Positions 1 through 5,196 of a DNA stretch of 5,196 nucleotides are shown in pieces. This stretch comes from Terriglobia bacterium (GTDB lineage Bacteria; Acidobacteriota; Terriglobia; UBA7540). Under the pieces are notes generated by a model. The model saw only the letters and a list, made by a program, of their open reading frames with translations. It ran no database searches and was not told the origin of the DNA. The DNA lies in assembly GCA_022866195.1 (NCBI GenBank), contig JALHUF010000623.1, forward strand, positions 1 through 5,196, read 5' to 3'. Every line of letters starts with the position of its first letter. Position 1 is the first letter of the stretch. A program made the translations under genes and the position numbers.

Positions 1-1648
1 CGACCGGCGGCGGCTCGTTTCCGATCTGGCGTATCTCCCCTTCAATCTTCCGCACCACCTCTTGGGCATAGGGAATAAAGTGGTGCCCAGAGATGAGGAG
101 GGTAAAGCCCAGCCAAAGCTTGGCGCGATTCAGCGGATACCGGGCGATGATTTGGAAAAAGTATTTCCAGTACGCTCCCCGGTAGGAAGACCTTAAGCCC
201 TGATGCCAGATCGAGCGGAGCACAATCTTGATAATGCTTCCCAGAGTCGGCTGGCGGGCAGGCCGCTGGCAATTTCGGCTCTGCCAGTTCCGGAGAGAAC
301 GCCAGGCGCGTTCGTAGAATTTCGTGGGGTCGTAGATCGAGGCAATGGTCTTTTGAAAACCCCTCAGCAGCACTGCGGGGGGCAGAGCCGTATGGAAGTT
401 CGGCGGCGTGAAATCGTTGCTGTCGCCCCTGGATTCGATCAAGCGCCCCTCTTTCTTCATGCGGTCGTGGAGCGGGGTGCGCGGCACCGCATGCAAGAAG
501 CCCGTCATGGCCCAGGGGATCGCGGCGCGCTCAATGAATTGAATCTGCTGCGTGAAGATGTCTTCGGTGTCGGAGTCGAAGCCGAGGATGAATCCACCTG
601 TGACCCAAAGCCCGCTCCGCTGCAGAAGCTGCACGGCATCGAGGGGATCCAGCGCCAGGTTCTGGAACTTCTTCGCTTCCACCAGGGACTCCTTCGAAGG
701 ACTTTCAATCCCGAGAAAGACATAGAAAAAGTTCGCCTTCACCATCGCTTCAATCAGCGCCGGATGCCGGGCGAGGTCGAGCGACGTTTCGGTGTAGAAC
801 GTCAGCGGGAAACCATGAGCCCGCTGCCACTTTTCCAGCTCCCGGGCCAGCTCGAGAGCAAGCTTGTGATTGCCGATGAAATTGTCATCGACAATAAACA
901 CCTGCTTTCTCCATCCCAGACTCAGGAGCGTGTCCAGTTCCGCCAGTATTTGCTGGGGGCGCTTGGTTCGAGGCTTGCGTCCGTATAGCACGATGATGTC
1001 ACAGAACTCACATTGGAATGGACAGCCGCGGGAGAACTGAATCGGCATGGAGGCATAGCAGTCCGTTTTTAAAAGCTCGAATCTTGCGACTGGCGTCCGG
1101 GTGACGTCGGGCTTTTCTTCGATTTCATAAAGCCTTTTCGCCGTCCCGTCTTCAAGGTCTCGAGCGATCTGGTGAAACACCTCATCCGGCTCACCTACCA
1201 CAACGTGATCCGCCAACTTCAGCATTTCCTCCGGCTCGACACTGGCGTAGGGTCCACCCACGATCGTACGCCGGCCCAGGCGACGGGCGCGGTCCAGGAC
1301 CTCTTCAAACCCTTCTTTCTGGACTCGCATGGCGCTGAGCATGACGAGATCCGCCCAGAGTATGTCGGCATCACCAAGGTCTTCCACTGCCTGGTCAATC
1401 AGGCGAACGGTCCATTCCTTGGGACACAAGGCGGCCACCGTGATGAGTCCCAGCGGCGGCATGACGGCCTTTTCCGGGAGGACCTGGATCATGCCCGTGA
1501 AGGTCCAAAACGAAGTTGGGATCTTGGGCCAGACCATGAGTGCCTTGATTCGTTTGCCGAGGGGGGGGAAAGCAGGCAGAGTCTCAAGCTGCGAGGAAGA
1601 TTCGGGGTCCACAGGTGACCGCTCCAAGGGTTCGTGAAGTTTGGACAT
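1..1648 (-). CDS. B12-binding radical SAM protein with DUF4070-like C-terminal region (3' end cut by window edge)
   Basis: The frame is open from an ATG at 1648 to the window edge: 549 residues with no stop, so the C-terminus is missing. Residues about 33-170 form a Rossmann-like cobalamin-binding domain: strand RIKALMVWPKIP, then PPLGLITVAALCP, then IVGGPYAS near 129-136. The usual DxHxxG cobalamin motif is absent; the aligned stretch is D85-Q-A87, so there is no lower-ligand histidine. The radical SAM domain follows, with the [4Fe-4S] motif C209-x3-C213-x2-C216 (RGCPFQCEFCD), DDNFIGN near 254-260, GIES near 313-316 and GGFILGFDSDTEDIF near 351-365. From about 370 the sequence resembles DUF4070, ending in a basic, partly hydrophobic tail (LWLGFTLLISG near 511-521) that could touch a membrane. 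The family includes hopanoid C-2 methylase HpnP and many uncharacterised members often misnamed as Mg-protoporphyrin cyclase; the substrate here cannot be told. Met38 (1537) is an alternative start with AAGG upstream, but it would remove most of the first strand, so 1648 is preferred despite a weak ribosome binding site. Confidence 0.93.
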   Translation of the reverse strand, partial: MSKLHEPLERSPVDPESSSQLETLPAFPPLGKRIKALMVWPKIPTSFWTFTGMIQVLPEKAVMPPLGLITVAALCPKEWTVRLIDQAVEDLGDADILWADLVMLSAMRVQKEGFEEVLDRARRLGRRTIVGGPYASVEPEEMLKLADHVVVGEPDEVFHQIARDLEDGTAKRLYEIEEKPDVTRTPVARFELLKTDCYASMPIQFSRGCPFQCEFCDIIVLYGRKPRTKRPQQILAELDTLLSLGWRKQVFIVDDNFIGNHKLALELARELEKWQRAHGFPLTFYTETSLDLARHPALIEAMVKANFFYVFLGIESPSKESLVEAKKFQNLALDPLDAVQLLQRSGLWVTGGFILGFDSDTEDIFTQQIQFIERAAIPWAMTGFLHAVPRTPLHDRMKKEGRLIESRGDSNDFTPPNFHTALPPAVLLRGFQKTIASIYDPTKFYERAWRSLRNWQSRNCQRPARQPTLGSIIKIVLRSIWHQGLRSSYRGAYWKYFFQIIARYPLNRAKLWLGFTLLISGHHFIPYAQEVVRKIEGEIRQIGNEPPPV

Positions 1649-1671
1649 CTCTAATGGGCCCCGCAGGATGG

Positions 1672-1693
1672 CGCAGACCTTTCTAGGTCTGCG
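1672..1693. repeat. Perfect 9-bp inverted repeat (hairpin), first of a pair
   Basis: The arms cgcagacct (1672-1680) and aggtctgcg (1685-1693) are exact reverse complements around a 4-base loop (ttct). It lies between the stop of the HEPN-like gene and the start of the radical SAM gene, both on the minus strand. It could act as a 3' stabilising or terminating hairpin for the upstream gene, but no T-run follows in the minus-strand transcript, so a classical intrinsic terminator is not supported. Its arm sequence recurs in the neighbouring palindrome at 1721-1741, which suggests an extragenic palindromic (REP-like) element. Confidence 0.7.
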
Positions 1694-1720
1694 ACCGATG
1701 GACGCCATTGCCCCCTGACC

Positions 1721-1741
1721 CGCAGACCCGAAGGATCTGCG
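1721..1741. repeat. Second, imperfect palindrome related to the one at 1672-1693
   Basis: The arms cgcaga (1721-1726) and tctgcg (1736-1741) are reverse complements, with two further C-G pairs possible inside past one mismatch, leaving the loop gaa. The left arm, cgcagacc (1721-1728), is identical to the first 8 bases of the left arm of the 1672-1693 hairpin. Because of this, 1670-1677 can also pair with 1736-1743 (8 bp) and 1686-1693 with 1721-1728 (8 bp), giving an alternative nested fold. Confidence 0.6.
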
Positions 1742-1772
1742 CCAGCCTGTGGGAAGTGGGGCCGCATATTCT

Positions 1773-2795
1773 CTATCGCGGGACAACCTCAAGCCAATCA
1801 ACGGCTTTCTCAGCCGTAGCGACAAGGTCTGATACTTCGAAATGGTCAAGCGGCACCGGAGTTCCATGCCCGTCCTTTTCAAAGTAGGGGATGCCCTCAT
1901 GCGCCACTTTGTTCCTAACTCGGAAGAGTCGTTCCAGAGCTCTGAACCCAGTTGCGTCCTCCTCTTTCAATGAGGGCGCACCAGCCAGTCGCAACAGCAG
2001 GTCGAAATACTTGTTGCAGAAATCCTGTTCGAGGCCTTTCTCCAAACGTTCGAGGATATCCTTATCCAGCTTGCTCCCCTGCAAGTAGGTTTTTGCGGCC
2101 ACCTCCACGGCAACTGCGCAAAGCACAACTGCAACACGGTCTTGATACCGTGCGAGAGCCTTGCGGGCGTCCAGGATCAGAAGAACATGGAGTGGAGGTT
2201 CCGCCTCGGAGCGGACAGCCGAGCGAATCCTATGCCAGGGCACTGGACTTAAGCCATGGCGTGCGCCGACGAACTCCGAGTATGATTTGTTGACTGTGTT
2301 ATCTCCAATCGGCGCGCCCGATTGTGAATCATACCAACCTTCGCAGTGAGGGAAGGTGTCAATAGAAAGGTTATCGGGCTTCACTTCGGGCGTGTCGAAG
2401 AATATCTCCGTGTCTTTTGCTAGCGCCCTGCAATAGTGGAAAAAACGCCTTGCAGATTTGATCGCGGTGTTGATGTATCGAGAGCGGACTTCCAGCTTGT
2501 AGATATCGGCTACGTCATGCAGATCCCCTGTCACCGCGACCAGCAGCACGTCGTAGAAAGACATGTGCGGTGTCGACGTGATTTGGGACTTAGGGAACTC
2601 TCCAGTGTCTTCTGAGTGAGTCAGCACCAGGTTTCGGGGTGGCTTGGGTGCCTCAGCCGCCTTCTCCTGAGGCAAGACGACTATTCCTATCTTTAAGTCA
2701 CCAACACCATACTCAATAGGCTCGCTCCCCCACCGTTTCGAATCCCTAGGAAGGAGGAATGGCAGGAATAGTTTGACCTCAAATCTTACCTTCAT
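1773..2795 (-). CDS. Hypothetical protein with C-terminal HEPN-like domain
   Basis: This is a complete 340-residue frame with stop TAG at 1775-1773. I do not recognise the full-length family. Residues 1-200 show no motif I can name; they are mixed alpha/beta-looking, with no signal peptide or membrane segment. Residues about 203-335 look helical and HEPN-like: a long helix ALARYQDRVAVVLCAVAVEV (214-233) carrying E231, a charged helix (244-258), then RVRNKVAHEG (292-301) with R294-x4-H299, matching the Rx4-6H signature of HEPN domains. In many HEPN proteins (toxin RNases, ApeA-type and other antiphage effectors) this Arg/His pair forms a metal-independent RNase site, but some HEPN domains are non-catalytic, so activity is an inference. 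The ATG at 2795 has GAGGAAA just upstream. No adjacent MNT nucleotidyltransferase or antitoxin-like gene is seen. A sampled stretch is AT-richer than neighbouring genes, suggesting recent acquisition. A general soluble protein with a chance RNxxxH match remains possible. Confidence 0.85.
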   Translation of the reverse strand: MKVRFEVKLFLPFLLPRDSKRWGSEPIEYGVGDLKIGIVVLPQEKAAEAPKPPRNLVLTHSEDTGEFPKSQITSTPHMSFYDVLLVAVTGDLHDVADIYKLEVRSRYINTAIKSARRFFHYCRALAKDTEIFFDTPEVKPDNLSIDTFPHCEGWYDSQSGAPIGDNTVNKSYSEFVGARHGLSPVPWHRIRSAVRSEAEPPLHVLLILDARKALARYQDRVAVVLCAVAVEVAAKTYLQGSKLDKDILERLEKGLEQDFCNKYFDLLLRLAGAPSLKEEDATGFRALERLFRVRNKVAHEGIPYFEKDGHGTPVPLDHFEVSDLVATAEKAVDWLEVVPR

Positions 2796-2796
2796 G

Positions 2797-2803
2797 TTTC
2801 CTC
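2797..2803 (-). promoter_or_regulatory. Ribosome binding site of the HEPN-like gene
   Basis: On the minus strand the bases before the ATG at 2795 read gtgaggaaac. GAGG is a good Shine-Dalgarno core, 4 bases from the start codon, which is slightly short spacing. It supports the chosen start and is the clearest ribosome binding site in the window. Confidence 0.6.
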
Positions 2804-2823
2804 ACGGACGGCTCAGTGATCTC

Positions 2824-2860
2824 GCACACCCGCCAACGAGAATCGGCACACCGGCCAACG
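2824..2860. repeat. 15-bp direct repeat, 22-bp period, upstream of the HEPN-like gene
   Basis: gcacacccgccaacg (2824-2838) recurs as gcacaccggccaacg (2846-2860) with one mismatch and a 7-base spacer. The 22-bp period is about two helical turns, so both copies face the same side of the DNA. The repeat sits 28-65 bases upstream of the HEPN-like start codon, where an operator or activator site would be expected. No regulator gene is next to it, so the role is inferred from position only. Confidence 0.5.
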
Positions 2861-2979
2861 GTTTGCCCGCTTAAAGGTGGCCCCTACATGAGGGGGAACA
2901 CGCGCGTCTGCTCTTCCGAGCCTTCTTGATGGCAAGACGCCGGCACTACGAAGAGCGCACGGCTGTGTGCCCCGACAGA

Positions 2980-3014
2980 GCCGAGCCCCGAGTCCCGAAT
3001 CCCGAAACCCGAAT
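2980..3014. repeat. Five tandem 7-bp units (consensus cccgaat) at the fumarase 3' end
   Basis: The units are gccgagc, cccgagt, cccgaat, cccgaaa and cccgaat, in perfect 7-base register from 2980 to 3014. The last base overlaps the fumarase stop codon (TAA, 3016-3014). The unit is too short and has no spacers for a CRISPR. It is best described as a degenerate heptanucleotide microsatellite in the intergenic gap between fumarase and the HEPN-like gene. The rest of this 218-base gap (2796-3013) holds the direct repeat at 2824-2860, a weak 5-bp hairpin (cccct/agggg, 2881-2895) and nothing else I can name. Confidence 0.75.
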
Positions 3015-4567
3015 TAGCTGCCAGCGCCTACCTTCCCGAGTTCCACTCCCGTGGCATTGGCCACATCCTCGTGCAGCGAGTTGCCGTGTGAATCCATGGT
3101 GACGATGGCGAGGAAGTCGCGCGCCTCGTAATGCCACATCGCTTCCGGTATGCCGAGTTCCAGCAAGTCAACGCCAGTGACTTGGGGCAAGCAGCGCGCA
3201 TAGAACTGCGCCGCGCCGCCGATAGCGTGGAGATAGACGGCGCCGCATTCTTTCAGCGCCGCCAAAGTTTTCTTGCCCATGCCGCCCTTGCCCATCACCG
3301 CGCGGATGCCGAAGCGCTTGATGATGTCGGCTTCGTAAGGTTCCTCGCGGATGCTCGTGGTAGGCCCGGCGGCGACCACGCGCCACTTCTCCCCCTCTTT
3401 CAACATCACTGGCCCGCAGTGGTAGAGGACGGCTCCCCGCAAATCACAAGGCGCGTCGTGGTGCATCAGGTAATGGTGGACGGCGTCACGGCCGGTGACC
3501 ATCGGACCGTTAATGAGGACCACATCGCCTACCTTGAGCGCGCGGACTTTTTCCTCGCTGAGCGGCGGCTCCAACCGAATCTCTCTGCCTGACACCTGAA
3601 ATCCGGCGCCAGGCACCAGCCGTTCCACCGGCCGCTCCGGATCGCGATAGAGCCATTGCCTGATGGCCCCGTTCACGGGGTCCAGTCGTACGCCCAGCCG
3701 GCGGAACGCCCAGCAATCGTAAGCCACGGAGACAAAGAAACACGCCGGCAGGCGGTTGGCGGCGGTGATCTTGCAGCCAATCAGGGAGACGAGGCCGCCA
3801 AAGCCCATGGTGCCGACCCCCAGCTTGTTCGTCTGCTCCATGATTTCCTTCTCGAGCTTCGCCAACACGGGATCGGGGTTCACATCGTCGAGCGGGCGAA
3901 ACAGTTGCAGCTTGGCGTGGTGATAGCCGGCGGCGCGGTCGCTGCCAATGCAGACGCCGATGGCACCGGGCGCGCAGCCCAGGCCTTGGGCCTTCCACAC
4001 CGCGTGCAGAATGCACTTGCGCACACCTTCCAGGTCGCGGTCGGCGCGGCCCAAATGCTCGAGCGTGCAGGGTACGGAGTACTGCGCGTTCATGTTCTCG
4101 CAGCCGCCGCCTTTCAAGATCAGCCGCACCTCGATGTCTGGCTCTTCCCACTGTTCAAAGTGAATGATGGGCGTTCCCGGTCCGAGATTATTGCCGCTGT
4201 TCTTGCCGGTGAGTGAATCGACGGAATTCGGCCGCAGCTTGCCGCGCTTGGTGGCCTCGGCCACGGCCTCGAGGATTTGCTTCTTCATCAAGATTTGATT
4301 CATGGCTGCCGGCGTCTTGATTTCAAACGTCAGCATGCCGGTGTCCTGGCAAATGGGCCCTTCGTTCTCACATGCCATATCGATGTTTTGGCCGATGATG
4401 GCCAGGGCCTGGCCGGCCTGGGTCGAGGGCTGTTCGGTCTTCAGCGCGCGGGCCATCGCCTGGCGCACGTCAGGGGGTAGGTTGGTGGAAGTCTGAATGA
4501 TGAGTTCGAGCATGCTCTCGCGGAAGAATTCAATGGGGACCTCCGGGGGGATAAGTGGCGGCAGCAT
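3014..4567 (-). CDS. fumA: Fumarate hydratase, class I ([4Fe-4S], single chain)
   Basis: Cytosolic TCA-cycle enzyme interconverting fumarate and (S)-malate, using an oxygen-sensitive [4Fe-4S] cluster. The 517-residue protein carries both class I halves in one chain. The N-terminal alpha part (about 18-300) has NIDMACENEGPICQDTG with C73, KGGGCEN (152-158), GCAPGAIGVCIGSDR with C198, and VAYDCWAFRR with C285; C73, C198 and C285 are the likely cluster ligands, with spacing close to that of E. coli FumA. The C-terminal beta part (about 330-515) has GDVVLINGPMVTGRDAVHH (347-365), GPTTSIREEPY (401-411), GKGGMGKKT (426-434) and MDSHGNSLHED (491-501). All motifs expected of an active enzyme appear intact, and length is near the usual 500-550. 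The ATG at 4567 is the first usable start: an in-frame stop lies six codons upstream (TAA, 4585-4583). It has no Shine-Dalgarno sequence; a 14-bp palindrome abuts it. Met19 (4513) is a weaker alternative because it would cut conserved N-terminal sequence. The symbol is assigned by class; tartrate dehydratase is a less likely alternative. Confidence 0.95.
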   Translation of the reverse strand: MLPPLIPPEVPIEFFRESMLELIIQTSTNLPPDVRQAMARALKTEQPSTQAGQALAIIGQNIDMACENEGPICQDTGMLTFEIKTPAAMNQILMKKQILEAVAEATKRGKLRPNSVDSLTGKNSGNNLGPGTPIIHFEQWEEPDIEVRLILKGGGCENMNAQYSVPCTLEHLGRADRDLEGVRKCILHAVWKAQGLGCAPGAIGVCIGSDRAAGYHHAKLQLFRPLDDVNPDPVLAKLEKEIMEQTNKLGVGTMGFGGLVSLIGCKITAANRLPACFFVSVAYDCWAFRRLGVRLDPVNGAIRQWLYRDPERPVERLVPGAGFQVSGREIRLEPPLSEEKVRALKVGDVVLINGPMVTGRDAVHHYLMHHDAPCDLRGAVLYHCGPVMLKEGEKWRVVAAGPTTSIREEPYEADIIKRFGIRAVMGKGGMGKKTLAALKECGAVYLHAIGGAAQFYARCLPQVTGVDLLELGIPEAMWHYEARDFLAIVTMDSHGNSLHEDVANATGVELGKVGAGS

Positions 4568-4581
4568 GTCGCCGCGGCGAC
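4568..4581. promoter_or_regulatory. 14-bp perfect palindrome directly upstream of the fumarase ATG
   Basis: gtcgccgcggcgac is its own reverse complement and ends exactly at the base before the fumarase start codon. It occupies the place where a ribosome binding site would sit, and none is visible. Possible roles are a repressor operator or an mRNA structure masking the start. Nothing in the window identifies a binding protein, so the regulatory call is by position only. Confidence 0.4.
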
Positions 4582-4664
4582 CTTATGGCCTGCGTCATAG
4601 AAAACGAACCTGCACGACGCATCGGGGAAAGCGCTCCTGGTTATCATTCGCGCGGCAGAACGGC

Positions 4665-4676
4665 GCGTTATAACGC
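4665..4676. promoter_or_regulatory. 12-bp perfect palindrome in the fumarase upstream region
   Basis: gcgttataacgc is self-complementary with a TTATAA centre and lies about 100 bases upstream of the fumarase start. The AT core within a GC-rich gap could be a transcription-factor site or part of a promoter (the TATAAC hexamer resembles a -10 box on the minus strand), but I see no convincing -35 at the right spacing. Confidence 0.35.
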
Positions 4677-4694
4677 CGAAAATCCAGCCCTGCC

Positions 4695-4704
4695 GCACCG
4701 GTGC
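4695..4704. repeat. 10-bp perfect palindrome directly after the hydrolase stop codon
   Basis: gcaccggtgc is self-complementary and immediately follows the hydrolase stop (TAA, 4707-4705) in the direction of transcription. With no loop and no T-run it is not a recognisable terminator. It is listed because it is the third perfect palindrome within 137 bases; a 10-bp palindrome alone could be chance in GC-rich DNA. Confidence 0.35.
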
Positions 4705-5196
4705 TTACCGCCCCAGGCGCCGCGCGTAGGCCTCGGCGTGCACGGACTTCGCCGCCTCCACCATTTCCAGGTAGGGCGTGTCGGTGATGGTGACGAATCC
4801 GATGTTGTAGTTCTCGCCGTCGTAGGTTCGCCCGGTCAGCGGTTCGTCAACGTACTCAAACCACGCGCACCCCACGAACGCTGGATGATCAACGACGCTG
4901 TGAATGTAGTCACGGTACATCGCGGCGCGCGCCTGCTGGTTGGGAGCGGAGACCAGTCCGGTGTGGAAGATGCCCCGGTCCAGAGCCCCGAAGTGAAATT
5001 CACCAATGATGACCGGCTTATTTAGTGTCTTCGTGAACTCCCACTCTTTCGCATCAACGCGCGACCGGTAGATGTTGAAGCTCACCACGTCGCAATACTC
5101 CGCCGAGGCAGCGACGGCCTCCGGCGTGCGCCAGGCGAAGCGGCAGCCCAGGTAGAGGTGGTTCGGGTCGTATTTTCGCAGCGCGTCGCGGACAAC
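4705..5196 (-). CDS. Glycoside hydrolase, GH50/beta-agarase-like, C-terminal part (5' end cut by window edge)
   Basis: The frame is open from the right edge to TAA at 4707-4705, showing the last 163 residues. They look like the final strands of a clan GH-A (beta/alpha)8 barrel: PNHLYLGCRFAWR (11-23 of the fragment), YCDVVSFNIYR (34-44), KPVIIGEFHFGALDRG (60-75), then VGCAWFEYVDEPLTGR (108-123) and GENYNIGFVTITDTPY (127-142). E66 in IGEFHFG is in the position of the catalytic nucleophile at the end of the seventh strand, and W112 falls in the eighth-strand tryptophan segment typical of the clan. The GEFHFG/FHTGLV/QQARAAMYRDY arrangement resembles GH50 beta-agarases, but substrate specificity (agarose, another galactan, or other beta-glycan) cannot be set without the N-terminal part holding the acid/base residue. 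A GTG at 5088 is an internal valine within the conserved CDVVSFNIY strand, not a start. Whether the full protein is exported cannot be seen. Confidence 0.85.
   Translation of the reverse strand, partial: VVRDALRKYDPNHLYLGCRFAWRTPEAVAASAEYCDVVSFNIYRSRVDAKEWEFTKTLNKPVIIGEFHFGALDRGIFHTGLVSAPNQQARAAMYRDYIHSVVDHPAFVGCAWFEYVDEPLTGRTYDGENYNIGFVTITDTPYLEMVEAAKSVHAEAYARRLGR

Noticed and set aside
203..988. Long plus-strand open frame (261 codons)
   Set aside because: It lies antisense to the conserved radical SAM coding sequence, shows no recognisable domain, and is arginine/glutamine-rich as expected of a GC-rich shadow frame.
1172..1618. Plus-strand open frame opposite the cobalamin-binding domain
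   Set aside because: The minus-strand frame carries clear family motifs across the same bases; this frame has no recognisable motif.
1646..1708. Upstream in-frame ATG at 1708 as the radical SAM start
   Set aside because: The 20-residue extension would be encoded by the perfect hairpin at 1672-1693, reads as low-complexity Arg-rich sequence, and is not needed for the domain.
1773..2795. Toxin-antitoxin pair centred on the HEPN-like gene
   Set aside because: No small partner frame with antitoxin or MNT features lies within the flanking gaps, and the flanking genes are metabolic.
2910..2956. 7-bp inverted repeat gctcttc/gaagagc with a 33-base gap as a terminator or operator
   Set aside because: The arms are short, the loop is long and there is no T-run; a match of this size is expected by chance.
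2980..3014. CRISPR-like array
   Set aside because: Units are 7 bases with no spacers and no cas gene is present; it is a simple tandem repeat.
3510..4151. Minus-strand 213-codon frame inside fumarase
   Set aside because: It overlaps the fumarase in another frame on the same strand, with Arg/Ala-rich composition typical of a shifted GC-rich frame.
3656..4216. Plus-strand 186-codon frame opposite fumarase
   Set aside because: It is antisense to strongly conserved cluster-binding motifs of fumarase and has no family features of its own.
4705..5088. GTG at 5088 as the start of a 127-residue protein
   Set aside because: The frame stays open with conserved hydrolase sequence up to the window edge, so the GTG is an internal valine.

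Overview
The window holds four protein-coding genes, all on the minus strand and so transcribed from high to low coordinates. Two run off the window edges. In transcription order they are: (1) the C-terminal 163 residues of a clan-A glycoside hydrolase resembling GH50 beta-agarases (5196-4705); (2) a complete single-chain class I [4Fe-4S] fumarate hydratase (4567-3014); (3) a 340-residue protein of unknown function whose C-terminal part looks like a HEPN domain, with an R-N-K-V-A-H (Rx4H) motif (2795-1773); (4) a long B12-binding-domain radical SAM protein with CxxxCxxC and a DUF4070-like C-terminal region, cut by the left edge (1648-1). No RNA gene, transposase, CRISPR array or plus-strand gene was found.

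The window suggests a free-living, GC-rich bacterium. A soil or sediment Acidobacteriota-type genome would fit the gene types and the short GC-rich intergenic repeats, but this is a soft inference, because none of the genes is diagnostic for a taxon. The fumarase is a central-metabolism gene. The hydrolase fragment suggests polysaccharide use. The radical SAM enzyme is probably a tailoring enzyme acting on a lipid or other secondary substrate. The HEPN-like gene looks like an accessory insertion between housekeeping genes: a sampled stretch is clearly more AT-rich than the fumarase (27 of 60 bases G+C at 2281-2340, against 37 of 60 at 3241-3300).

The genes do not form an obvious pathway, and gaps of 124-218 bases separate them, so several independent transcripts are likely. 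The intergenic gaps are structured. The gap upstream of the fumarase (4568-4704) has three perfect uninterrupted palindromes of 14, 12 and 10 bp; the 14-bp one directly abuts the fumarase ATG and the 10-bp one directly abuts the hydrolase stop codon. The gap between fumarase and the HEPN-like gene (2796-3013) has five tandem 7-bp units right after the fumarase stop and a 15-bp direct repeat at a 22-bp period 28-65 bases upstream of the HEPN-like start. The gap between the HEPN-like and radical SAM genes (1649-1772) has a pair of related palindromes whose arms can pair in two alternative ways.

I did not find a convincing new multi-gene system. The most follow-up-worthy items are the solitary HEPN-like gene with its repeat-bearing upstream region, and the palindrome cluster before the fumarase.
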